Shown piece after piece: positions 37,610-46,215 of a stretch of 64,000 nt of DNA. How positions within the stretch are numbered: the first letter of the stretch is position 1; each line of letters begins with the position of its first letter. Made by a program: the position numbers and the translations under genes. Source of the stretch: Corynebacterium poyangense. Lineage in GTDB: Bacteria > Actinomycetota > Actinomycetes > Mycobacteriales > Mycobacteriaceae. A model generated the notes under the pieces. The model had not been told where the DNA came from, made no database searches, and saw only the letters and a program-made list of their open reading frames with translations. Where the stretch lies: positions 1,426,001-1,490,000 of the forward strand of contig NZ_CP046884.1 of NCBI RefSeq assembly GCF_014522205.1. The letters run 5' to 3'.

Positions 37610-38523
37610 TACCTACTTGTTGCGCAACGTTATACCCGTGTTCATAGGCATCAATAAGCAAGTTATCTTTCATCCGCTGACCAGAAGATCTAAGTCGGTG
37701 ACCAGTTTTCAGTGCGTGTCGAAACGCGGTTTCATCCCGCGCTGCACGCCTCTTACTGATCCACAACACCCTCACTCCATCAATCAGATCAGGGTCATAT
37801 TGGTCAAGTTTGTCGCCTAACTCGCTGACCACCTCGCGAGCCAACTTGTAAATTGCTTCAGCTTGTTCACGACGGGCTTTCACTGCTTCGATCAATTCCC
37901 GTCCGCCACTAAACCGCTGATATCTTTTCTTCGGCTCAGGGGTACCAGTGATCTCTTGAAGCTGTGCCATCAAATCACCCACCGGGTTCACGCATTTATG
38001 CTGACAGTACCAACGATAAACCGTTGGATCTTTCCCCTCATAAAACGGGGAACGGCTAAAACCATGAAAAATGCGGGTCATACCCGAGATACTCACCCAA
38101 GGCCTGAGTTGTTGCAGCAAGCAACCGCATATGCCGCGAATCCCCTACTGCAGGATTCGCATATGCTGGGTCAATCAACCACAATGCTTGAGCTTTGCCT
38201 GACAAGGGGTTAATTCCTACCCATGCTGGACCTATATTACGTTCTACTAGCCCTGCAAGCTGCCACCCCACATCTATAGCTAGATGCACCGGATGTCCAC
38301 CGCTTTCCCCGGATATGTCAATATCAACCACAATCACTGAAGCATGCTTTTTCGAGGTCAGACTCACGTACAGGCACTTACTAAACGCTCTTGTTCCTAC
38401 CCGGTACACACGAGGTTTTGTTTCCCCGTGTTGGTCTTGGTAAAACGCCTTAGAAAAGTTCCGTTCTGCGCATCCTTGCAGCACCTCGCATCCAAGATGA
38501 GCAAGCAGATGCTCCCGATCCAA
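37533..38523 (-). pseudogene. repA plasmid replicase gene, frameshifted
   Basis: The first part (38523 to about 38065) gives LDREHLLAHLG, IVVDIDISGESGGHP and GPAWVGINPLSGKAQALWLID; the second frame continues GFSRSPFYEGKDPTVYRWYC to 37533. Together they match replicase (RepA/pAL5000-type) proteins of actinobacterial theta plasmids. The shift lies near 38060-38080. The first frame stays open upstream to a TGA at 38611-38613 with a protein-like reading, so the true N-terminus may be longer and also interrupted. The only in-frame start seen is TTG 38523. Confidence 0.75.
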
Positions 38524-38645
38524 GATACTTCCAGGGGTATCATCTAAACCTCCTGTAAAAAGGGAAGACGCTAACCCCGGAACAGAATATGGCCGTGCCG
38601 GTGTACCCGTTCAAGACATGGGACCACCCAAGGAACCGAGTACCG

Positions 38646-38674
38646 GTATTCGGAGTGTGCGCATTTGTATTCGG
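38646..38674. repeat. GTATTCGG direct repeats between repA and YfbU gene
   Basis: GTATTCGG at 38646-38653 and 38667-38674 has a 21-bp period, two helical turns. The pair lies between the repA relic and the YfbU-type gene and could be part of a plasmid origin or the operator of the YfbU gene. Confidence 0.4.
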
Positions 38675-38700
38675 TGATTCACCTTGGTCAGGTTAGGTTC

Positions 38701-39304
38701 ATGCAGACAACTACTCTCCGCGTTCCCGATGATCTCCGAACCCTCATTGCCGAAGCAGCAGAAGCAAATAGGCAGTCCCAAATCCAGCCGCCCAAGGGCA
38801 TCTTCCTAAAGAATCCTATGACGCGACATGGCACGAACGTGCTATTGAAGTGTTGGAACATGTTTATGAAGGGGAATACCCCCAACTATTTCCCAACCAC
38901 ACTGACACTCTCAATGCATATGAGTGCGAGCTGGTCTGGGATATCCTCGACATGTTTAGGGTAATCCACTTCAGCGTGGAAGCGCTCGGTGAAAACGGGT
39001 GGGATGCTATCGGCGTCGAAAATGCCGAATGGTTCGGCAGAACGCGAGAGTCAGATGGCTGTCTACACGGAATACCTAGTTAAGAACGGCCGGTGGACTG
39101 AACAAGAAGAACTCATAAGAGAAGGAACAAACTCCCACAGACAAATGCTTCCGACTTATCAAGTCATGCTCGGAGCTTTCAAACCAATATGGCGCGAAGC
39201 AGTACGCGGAAGCAGTACGCGGAGGAGGGCGCTCCTATCTCAGCGCTCAAGATCTACGAAAAATCCTGCTCGCCGCCCCAGGCACACGGTGTGATGAAAC
39301 CTAG
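38701..39304 (+). pseudogene. Ribbon-helix-helix/YfbU-domain protein gene, frameshifted
   Basis: It starts MQTTTLRVPDDLRTLIAEAA, a ribbon-helix-helix antitoxin-like N-terminus. After a shift near 38785 the frame gives EVLEHVYEGEYPQLF and LNAYECELVWDILDMFRVIHFS (YfbU domain). A second shift near 39045 gives ESQMAVYTEYLVKNGRWTEQ and YQVMLGAFKPIWREAVRG. A 13-bp tandem duplication (39198-39223) then breaks the end; removing one copy restores GGGRSYLSAQDLRKILLAAPG to TAG at 39302-39304. At least three lesions. It lies just upstream of an Abi gene. Confidence 0.8.
39198..39223. repeat. 13-bp tandem duplication causing frameshift
   Basis: AGCAGTACGCGGA occurs twice in a row. Deleting one unit restores the YfbU reading frame to a natural stop, so the duplication is a recent inactivating mutation. 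Confidence 0.85.
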
Positions 39305-39418
39305 AGACATGCAAGCAATTTATTGCCCGAAAATATCAATAACCCCGGCGATGTACTCCTACTTTCGTAGTGCAGGGATCGCTCCGGGGCTTTCAATACG
39401 AAGGCTAGCATATCCATC

Positions 39419-40054
39419 ATGACTAGTCCAAGTCCGAACCCCGTACCACTATCTCAGTGGTTTTCACCTGCACGAATGAGCCGGTACGTCGGACACCCAG
39501 AACCAGAAAAGCTATATCTTTGGAATACTCGCCTCACAAAGACCTATCTCGCAGACATCGAACACCTTGAAGTGCTCCTCCGAAACTGCATCCACGATGC
39601 TCTAACCAGCAGATACGGCGACCGGTGGTTTGACAACCGTCGAATATCTTTCAGAGAAATAGCAGAAAGGAACATCAGAAAAGCGAAAAGTCGGGCCAGA
39701 GGGAGACAAGCGCCACCAGGAAAAATCATTGCTGAGCTCAGTTTTGACTTCTGACGCTACCTCCTAACTAACTATTATCAGGCGAGCGTCTGGCCTCAGG
39801 TAGAGAAGGCCTTGAAGAAAAGACCCGACAGCAGACAGCAGTTCGAAGGTTATGTAGACATTGTCTACAAGATGAGAAACAGGTGTTCTCACCACGAATC
39901 AATCGTCCAACAACACGATATAGCCAGTGAAAACACATATCTCGACTTCGTCGACAACGCCATCCACATGGTGACGGATTTCATTGATCCTGCTGCCGCG
40001 ACATGGATCAAGAAGAATTCCCAAGTCCGCACCATACGAGCACAACGACCTTAG
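39419..40054 (+). pseudogene. Abi-family (HEPN) protein gene with nonsense codon
   Basis: ATG 39419. The first 111 residues (RMSRYVGHPEPEKLYLWNTRL, LADIEHLEVLLRNCIHDAL) match Abi/AbiD-F-type abortive infection proteins. TGA at 39752-39754 interrupts FDF-stop-RYLLTNYY, exactly where family members have a conserved Trp (FGFWR.L), so TGG to TGA is the likely change. The frame continues to KMRNRCSHHESI, the HEPN RNase R-x-x-x-x-H motif, and ends at 40054. Without the stop the protein would be 210 residues long. Confidence 0.8.
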
Positions 40055-40315
40055 TCGTATACTTAACTGGCCAAGTTATGAATTCCTTTATCAAGGCCTT
40101 CACCGTTTTCATAAAAATCGTCACCTTAAAAACTAGCAGCTAGTACAAAAACATCAACGATTAGCCGCGGCGGACGGCGGGAGGTAAAAGTATATGACTT
40201 GGATAAACTCTGATTTAACCTTCCTGGCGGAGAACAGCCTCTTATTAAGACTATGTGCAGCCCAAATTGTGCTGCACATAGCTGAAGCTTTCCAGTGTAT
40301 CCGTGCGCTCATATG
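40055..40315. other. Intergenic, Abi relic / secreted protein
   Basis: 261 bp between convergent genes with an 11-bp perfect hairpin (CTATGTGCAGC at 40251-40261 with its complement at 40271-40281, 9-nt loop). It may terminate transcription from either side, although no strong T-run follows. Confidence 0.5.
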
Positions 40316-41509
40316 TTAACTGCACGAGAAAGAGAAATCTTTGTCGATCGGAAGAACAGTAGTTGCCACTTTAAACGTATCCCCCATACGAGAGAACCAC
40401 GAGTTCTGTGTCATGTCATCATAGCCAATAAGAGGGGTAAATTCTCCCTGACAGACAGGCTCCAGCAATTTGATAGGCATTACCGCCTGCTTATTTTCTA
40501 TATCATCAGGGCGAACTACTATATACGCAAGGGATCCTTCATATGTTATAGATATTGGGGAGGGGCCACTGATGTTTAAATGAACTCTATATTCCTCAGC
40601 CCCCGTAGTTAAATTGATTGATGATAAATCATTGTTTCTATCTAAGGAAAATAGCCTATTGTGCGAAATGCTCGAAAAACGAGCCAAAGCTGGTGGAGTG
40701 TAATTTGATAGAGTCGCTTGTTTACTAGCTTCTGTAACTCCATCCTTATCGGTCAACAGAAGAGATATAGCGTCACCATCTTTATCTTCAGTAACTATAA
40801 TACTCTGATCAGAATTACATGATAATCGGTTTTCAGGTCCAGGTTCATACTGAAAATCCCAAGATATCGGAGATATTTTCACACTATCATCTAAATTCCA
40901 GGTGACAATATTAGCTGTTCCCCGATCCTCATTCAGATCTCCATCGTCAGGAATAAACTCAATCCATTTTAATGTTCCGTCATTACAAACAGTCGGGCTG
41001 CTAATATGATCTTTTCTGTCAATGGACCTAATTCCGTTGGAATTAACTGAAACTACTTTTACGGAGTGAGGAGACGTGGTACTGCCTGTATTAAATAAAA
41101 ATGCTCCACTCTGATGATTATCGGAAACTGAAGAAGTACTCTGCGTTCCAATACCCAATCCAGTCACCGGGAATGTTTTCTGGAGATTAAGGTTCTCATC
41201 TACCAGATGAATCGAATTTTCGTCAGGAACGGCAAAACTTTTTCCTATCCGGATAATTGAAGGAAAATATGTCGGCGCCAGTGAAAAAGCAATACCACCG
41301 TCTCCGTTTTTTGAAGACCAAAATACATTATTTCTATCACTATCAGTTAGAGGCCCGATGGTTTCAGTCGAAATACCTATATAGATTGAATCTTTCATTC
41401 CACCATTAGGAATTTGCTGATCTTTTGAACCTCGTAACCACAAAATAGAAATAATACTTAATATAGCCACCAAAGCAACAACCGCAAATCCAATCTTTTT
41501 CTTTATCAA
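40316..41509 (-). CDS. Membrane-anchored or secreted protein of unknown function
   Basis: A 397-residue protein. The N-terminus IKKKIGFAVVALVAILSIIS is a signal anchor or uncleaved signal peptide without lipobox. The remainder is beta-rich and repetitive in style (repeated hydrophobic strands split by Asp/Asn/Ser turns), as in beta-propeller-like extracytoplasmic proteins; this is a judgement by eye. The TTG start at 41509 overlaps the TGA of the upstream amidase-like frame, so it was coupled to it. It appears intact although its partner is broken. Confidence 0.55.
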   Translation of the reverse strand: MIKKKIGFAVVALVAILSIISILWLRGSKDQQIPNGGMKDSIYIGISTETIGPLTDSDRNNVFWSSKNGDGGIAFSLAPTYFPSIIRIGKSFAVPDENSIHLVDENLNLQKTFPVTGLGIGTQSTSSVSDNHQSGAFLFNTGSTTSPHSVKVVSVNSNGIRSIDRKDHISSPTVCNDGTLKWIEFIPDDGDLNEDRGTANIVTWNLDDSVKISPISWDFQYEPGPENRLSCNSDQSIIVTEDKDGDAISLLLTDKDGVTEASKQATLSNYTPPALARFSSISHNRLFSLDRNNDLSSINLTTGAEEYRVHLNISGPSPISITYEGSLAYIVVRPDDIENKQAVMPIKLLEPVCQGEFTPLIGYDDMTQNSWFSRMGDTFKVATTVLPIDKDFSFSCS

Positions 41510-41510
41510 T

Positions 41511-42025
41511 TAATTACCCTTGTATTGTGGGAACGAAGAATATCGAGCGGATACACTGCAGGCTGATAAGGCTCATATGGATACCTCTCGCCAATGTCCA
41601 ACCCACCTCCGGATGCATGTTTATATGCCGCCCACACAAGTTGAGAACAGTTGTATGAATCCCTATCAATTTTACCGATTCGGGTAGCAGCAAAGTTACT
41701 TTCGTATCCTTTCCCTACCTTACTTTCCGCCCAACTTGCAGCCCTATCTCATGTGTGTCCGTATTAACAGACAGGTAAGTAGGCTGACACACGCCAATTC
41801 GTTCGCTTCCCTTTAATCTCTGAACTACAGAATCGAAACCTATCGCCTCAACCGTAGTTATCTTCGATGGATCTTTATTACCCTGACTAATAACGATACC
41901 ATTGTGCTGGTAATTAATTCCCCTTAAACACACAGCTTTTGAAAAGCCTAAATCACGTCGGCCAGTGCATTGACTACCTGGCAGTACAACAACAGCCCCG
42001 CCACAACCAGTTCCAGGAGTGTGAA
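41511..42025 (-). pseudogene. NlpC/P60-type (YycO-like) amidase gene, frameshifted
   Basis: Read on the minus strand, one frame gives AVVVLPGSQCTGRRDLGFSK, then LRGINYQHNGIVIS (conserved His). A shift near 41735 leads to SWAESKVGKGYESNF and DSYNCSQLVWAAYKHASG, the catalytic Cys block of YycO/YiiX-type permuted papain-like amidases. The end AVYPLDILRS is also typical. The 5' end meets TAG near 42027 after another shift. These enzymes cut peptidoglycan peptides or lipids; this copy is inactive. Confidence 0.7.
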
Positions 42026-42372
42026 GAAAATTCTATTGTCACGCTCTCACCCTCACAGACAAGAACCAATTCTTCCTCTAGTCGTAAACTAAAAAATCCC
42101 TCATCTCGCAATCATCATGTGATCTCCCCCAAAAAACCATCTTTCCAGTAGTTACTTATCGTGCCGAATAAGAACAATCATCACACGACGTGATTAAGAC
42201 ACTCCTTCAACGCCTCCTGGTCCACTTCACTAGGCGTTAACCCGGATTAGTGGCCAGATTATATATCTGGGTATTAAGTTCATCACTCTGGAGATAAACG
42301 GTAGTGGTATGTTTCTGGCTTCAGACTGAATTATATCGACCATCTGAGTCGTAATTAATGACTCATAAATCA
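42026..42372. other. Region between amidase relic and MFS transporter
   Basis: About 350 bp. The part to roughly 42120 may hold the degraded 5' end of the amidase gene (minus strand EEELVLVCEGESVTIEF). The rest shows nothing I can assign. Confidence 0.4.
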
Positions 42373-43632
42373 CTATTCATTAATGTCGAATTTCAGGATT
42401 CCGGTTTTTAATAACGGGGCTGCACTCAACACCATCCCGGCTATGGCACTAATAAGAAGCACGTCAGATGGTTCGATAATCTTTAGCACTATGCCGGATA
42501 GAGCCATGCCCACGGGTGCGAGAACAGAACTAACACCGGTTTGAAGAGCAAACACTTTCCCCTGATCCGTTTTGTCAAACTGTTTCGAGACAAAATGAGT
42601 AAAAAACGGAGAGGAATAAGCACTAGCAAAAGAAGAAGCACATTTAGCGCTTATCGGCCATAGCCCAGGACATCCCAGCGCTATCAACCCACTGGCTAGG
42701 TAATCACCCAATGACCCAAACACAACACCGAAGCCTGGAAACCTCGGAGACCGATATATCTTGGCACCTAACGCACCGAGCACCAACGCACAGACACCTA
42801 AAGACTGATACGCCCCTACAACCGTGGAATCGTATTTATCTACCAAGACTAGAGGCAACGCCACGCTCATTACTCCCCCGCATATCGAACCAATCATGGA
42901 GGTGACTGCCCACAGCGGAAGCCACGAGGATCGGCGAGACACGCTCATCAGCTGCGACCATTGCGCATACACATTCAACTTACTTAAGACATCACCATAT
43001 TTTCTAGCACCCACCCCATCTTTTTGTTCCATAACTCGGGGCTCAACCACACATCTCACAATCAACGCCGTCACAAGAAAAGACACAGCGTCAATCACTA
43101 GTCCCCACCGGGAAAGACCAACAGCAATCATGATGCCGCCCGTAGCAGCACCTAGGGACAAGGAAATCCTATTAACAAGAGAATTAGTAGCAAGCACGTC
43201 TTTTAACCTGGACGCCGGAACCAATTCCGCCCACAATGACGCTAGCGCCGGACGAAAGTACCCAGCACACATCCCATTAGTAAAACACCCCAGCAAAATT
43301 AATGGTAACGAGGCATAGTTATCTACCAGAATGCCGGCGAGCACTAAGAGATTGGCTATGCCTCGCAACAGATCACTTTTAACCAGAATGCCTACCCGAG
43401 ATCCATGATCGGCATGAACCCCTCCCGCAGCAAAGGATAACAACATTCCCACCGCTAACGACGTCAAAGCAACGCTAGTTCCGGTTCCTCCCAAAGAAGA
43501 CGCAACAGCGATTGTCAGGACCACCCCAGTCAATCCGTTACCGAAAGATCCTATTATCGACGCCCATCGCAGACGATACAAATCACGAGAATGAACAGAA
43601 TCAATTTTCTGCAAATCAGAAATAAACAGCAT
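42373..43632 (-). CDS. MFS transporter
   Basis: A 419-residue major facilitator with 12 predicted segments, a GxxxDxxxR-like loop after TM2 (GGVHADHGSRVG) and the MFS_3/enterobactin-exporter-type layout. It is probably a drug or small-molecule exporter; the substrate is unknown. The last 20 codons contain the right copy of the 53-bp repeat. The gene is intact and transcribed toward the island. It could belong to the island or be the host gene at its edge. Confidence 0.82.
   Translation of the reverse strand: MLFISDLQKIDSVHSRDLYRLRWASIIGSFGNGLTGVVLTIAVASSLGGTGTSVALTSLAVGMLLSFAAGGVHADHGSRVGILVKSDLLRGIANLLVLAGILVDNYASLPLILLGCFTNGMCAGYFRPALASLWAELVPASRLKDVLATNSLVNRISLSLGAATGGIMIAVGLSRWGLVIDAVSFLVTALIVRCVVEPRVMEQKDGVGARKYGDVLSKLNVYAQWSQLMSVSRRSSWLPLWAVTSMIGSICGGVMSVALPLVLVDKYDSTVVGAYQSLGVCALVLGALGAKIYRSPRFPGFGVVFGSLGDYLASGLIALGCPGLWPISAKCASSFASAYSSPFFTHFVSKQFDKTDQGKVFALQTGVSSVLAPVGMALSGIVLKIIEPSDVLLISAIAGMVLSAAPLLKTGILKFDINE
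42391..42443. repeat. Right copy of 53-bp direct repeat
   Basis: 50 of 53 identical to 30664-30716. It lies within the 3' end of the intact MFS gene. Confidence 0.9.
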
Positions 43633-44023
43633 AATTTACCCGTTAGTCGCAGCTAGGGCGGTGACTATCTCATTACTAATGAGAAATCGTTGATTAACCC
43701 AATCACAAGCTACTCCCTCATTCAACGCCAGGAAAATTTCAACAGCACCTCAACAAAGACGTACCAGAATTTTTCCCGATAATAGTTCGCACATTACGCT
43801 ATTTCCACTCCCTCAGTAGTCCCAACACTAACTCCTAATCTAAAAACCTGACTAACGTCCTTTTAGCGCCTACTGTCACAACCATTAGTGTGAGGAGAAT
43901 CCTCTCCTACCTTCGACTTTTGATCATCTTTCCGAGCAATCTCGCCCTGATAGCTTTTAGTGTCTCCCTATCGATTTTTGGTTATCCTCAGGAAGGTAGC
44001 CCCAGTCGAGAAGGAAATGAACC
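43633..44023. promoter_or_regulatory. MFS / PTS divergent intergenic region
   Basis: 391 bp, AT-rich. It holds the promoters of the divergent MFS gene and the PTS operon. A GGAGA/TCTCC mini-palindrome lies near 43888-43904, and a GAAGGA ribosome site precedes the EIIA ATG. No gene seen. Confidence 0.4.
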
Positions 44024-44467
44024 ATGGCCGAGTTAGCTCTCCCCTTACACCGCATCGTCGTCGGCTCTCATACCGAGTGGAGCCACGCTGTCCGTTCGTG
44101 TTTATCTCTTCTAGAAAAAGACGGCCTGATCACCTCCACCTATTCCAATGCTGTGATCACTAGCATCAAATCAGGAGAGGGCTTATACATGGATCTAGGA
44201 TATGAAGTCCTCTTGGCACATACACGGCCTGAGCAGGGCTCACTCGGTGTGGGGCTAGCCCTAACGGTGCTTGATTCCCCGGTCCTCCTTAACGGGGATC
44301 AGCGACACCCCATTCGACAAATCTGGGGACTGTGCGCTCTCGACTCTCATTCTCATCAAGAGCTCATGGCAAATTTCGCCAAGGTGCTGATGAATGAGGC
44401 TATTCGTCAGAAAATCTCGCAGGCGACTTCGGCTACGGAGATCCACGACCTCATATCTCAGGCCTAG
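44024..44467 (+). CDS. ulaC: PTS EIIA component, ascorbate/mannitol type
   Basis: A 147-residue EIIA-2 domain. The phospho-His is His66 in VLLAHTRPEQGS, the counterpart of the PHARP motif. It is expected to pass phosphate from HPr to the EIIB encoded next. Genes for EIIA, EIIB and EIIC follow in order, 44 and 22 bp apart, as a three-gene operon. ulaC is used for its resemblance to L-ascorbate systems; the real substrate is untested. Confidence 0.8.
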   Translation: MAELALPLHRIVVGSHTEWSHAVRSCLSLLEKDGLITSTYSNAVITSIKSGEGLYMDLGYEVLLAHTRPEQGSLGVGLALTVLDSPVLLNGDQRHPIRQIWGLCALDSHSHQELMANFAKVLMNEAIRQKISQATSATEIHDLISQA

Positions 44468-44511
44468 CAACAGACCCCTGAGTTGAACTTGTCCACGAAA
44501 GGAAACCGAAG

Positions 44512-44793
44512 ATGAAATTCATGGCAATGTGTAGTTCCGGTCTAGGTTCTAGTTTTATGGTGGAGCTAAATATCAAAAACGCCCTCCAAGAATTGGGAGT
44601 TAACGACGCTGAGGTAACGCATTCTGATCTTGGTGGCGCCTCTCCGAATGATGCCGATGTTTTTGTCATCGGCAGAGATTTAGCTGATGCCACTGATCAT
44701 TTCCCCAATCGGGTCATCCTTGACAGCATCATTGATAAAGCCGAACTGAAAAAGAAACTCGCTGCGGTATGCCAAGAAAAAGGACTTCTCTAA
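44512..44793 (+). CDS. ulaB: PTS EIIB component, ascorbate type
   Basis: A 93-residue EIIB. The phospho-Cys is Cys7 in FMAMCSSGLGSS, the P-loop-like motif of ascorbate/galactitol EIIB proteins, followed by the typical Rossmann-like beta-alpha pattern. A GAAAGG ribosome site lies upstream. It partners the EIIC encoded 22 bp downstream. Confidence 0.85.
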   Translation: MKFMAMCSSGLGSSFMVELNIKNALQELGVNDAEVTHSDLGGASPNDADVFVIGRDLADATDHFPNRVILDSIIDKAELKKKLAAVCQEKGLL

Positions 44794-44815
44794 TTAACTT
44801 CAGTGGGAAACAATT

Positions 44816-46186
44816 ATGAACTCTATTCTCAAGTTCTTTGTTGATGTTTTTAGTCAACCAGCGGTCATTATCGGTCTTATCGCTCTTTTGGGGTTGGTTC
44901 TTCAGCGAAAGAGCTTTTCAGACACCATGAAAGGAACCATTAAATCCTTCGTAGGCTTTTTGGTTCTCGCAGCTGGCGCCGGACTTGTATCTGATTCCCT
45001 TGAGCCGTTTGGAAACATGTTCTCCAGCGTATTCGGGGTGCAAGGTGTCGTCCCCAACAATGAAGCCATTGTTGGCCCCGTGTTGCTGCAATATGGCAGC
45101 ACCGCCGCCTTGATTTTCTTCTTCGGAATGATCGTTAATGTTATTTTTGCCCGGCTGACGAACTTCAAATACATCTATCTATCCGGTCACGTAGCCTTAT
45201 ACCAATCTGCCATGCTGGCCGTGATTTTAATTGTGGCCGGATTCAGCCCCTGGCAAGCCATCATCATCGGCGCCCTAGCAGAAGGCGTTATCACAACTAT
45301 TTCGCCCGCTGTAGTCCAGCCGTTCTTACATCGCGCCACAGGAACCAACGACGTCGCTCTCGGCCACACCGGAGGTTTTGGCATAGCTTTTTCTGGCTGG
45401 CTCGCCTCAATCACCAAAGGGAACCCAGAGCATTCAACCGAAACCATGAATGTCCCCAAGAATCTATCCTTTGTCCGAGACACCAATGTCGTCATCATGC
45501 TATCGATGGGCATAATTTTTCTGGTGGTAGCACTCATCGCCGGCCCTAGCTATGTTCACACCCAGATTTCTGACGGGCAAAACTACCTAGTCTGGGCGGT
45601 CATGCAGGCAGGTCGATTCACCGCCGGAGTATTTATTATTCTGGCTGGTGTCCGCGCAGTCCTCAATGAAATCGTCCCTGCATTTCAAGGGATTTCTCAA
45701 AAGCTCGTGCCGAATTCCAAGCCGGCCCTGGATGTTCCCATTACGTTCACCTTTGCCCCCAATGCGGTGATGATCGGCTTTTTGTCCTCACTGGTTGCCG
45801 GGATTCTTGGAATGATCGTTATGGGGATAAGCGGATTAACCGTCATCATTCCAGGAATTGTTGCTCACTTTATGACTGGTGGCGCCTCCGGAGTAATCGG
45901 CAATGCCGTCGGTGGCCGCCGCGGCGCTATCATTGGTGCGTTTGGAAATGGGGTGTTTATCACCCTGGTTCCGTTTCTTTTGCTCCCCGTCCTCGGCGAA
46001 ATCGGCAACGCTTCGTCCACTTTCGGTGACTCCGACTACGGAGTCATTGGCCTCTACGTAGGTTGGCTGAATATGGGGCTAGGACAGCTCGGTATCCTCG
46101 CTGGCGTGCTTGTCGCCGTCGCAGGGGTGTTTCTTTCTTCCTGGTGGATAGGCCGGAAAGAAGCTGCGACGTCCACGACCGAATAG
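44816..46186 (+). CDS. ulaA: PTS EIIC, ascorbate-type permease
   Basis: A 456-residue membrane permease with about 11 segments, full length for UlaA. The QYGSTAALIFFFGMIVNVIFARLT and YLSGHVALYQSAMLAVIL segments are characteristic of the AAT-type (UlaA) EIIC. No ascorbate catabolic genes (lactonase, UlaDEF) lie in the window, so import would feed a pathway elsewhere, or the substrate is a related sugar acid. The operon sits between the island edge and hflX. Confidence 0.85.
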   Translation: MNSILKFFVDVFSQPAVIIGLIALLGLVLQRKSFSDTMKGTIKSFVGFLVLAAGAGLVSDSLEPFGNMFSSVFGVQGVVPNNEAIVGPVLLQYGSTAALIFFFGMIVNVIFARLTNFKYIYLSGHVALYQSAMLAVILIVAGFSPWQAIIIGALAEGVITTISPAVVQPFLHRATGTNDVALGHTGGFGIAFSGWLASITKGNPEHSTETMNVPKNLSFVRDTNVVIMLSMGIIFLVVALIAGPSYVHTQISDGQNYLVWAVMQAGRFTAGVFIILAGVRAVLNEIVPAFQGISQKLVPNSKPALDVPITFTFAPNAVMIGFLSSLVAGILGMIVMGISGLTVIIPGIVAHFMTGGASGVIGNAVGGRRGAIIGAFGNGVFITLVPFLLLPVLGEIGNASSTFGDSDYGVIGLYVGWLNMGLGQLGILAGVLVAVAGVFLSSWWIGRKEAATSTTE

Positions 46187-46215
46187 ATAGTTCGACGCCC
46201 AGGTCTCGATGTTGA

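Noticed and set aside
39752..39754. UGA read as Trp or selenocysteine
   Set aside because: Corynebacteria use the standard code, no SECIS-like hairpin was seen, and neighbouring genes also carry TAA stops and frameshifts.
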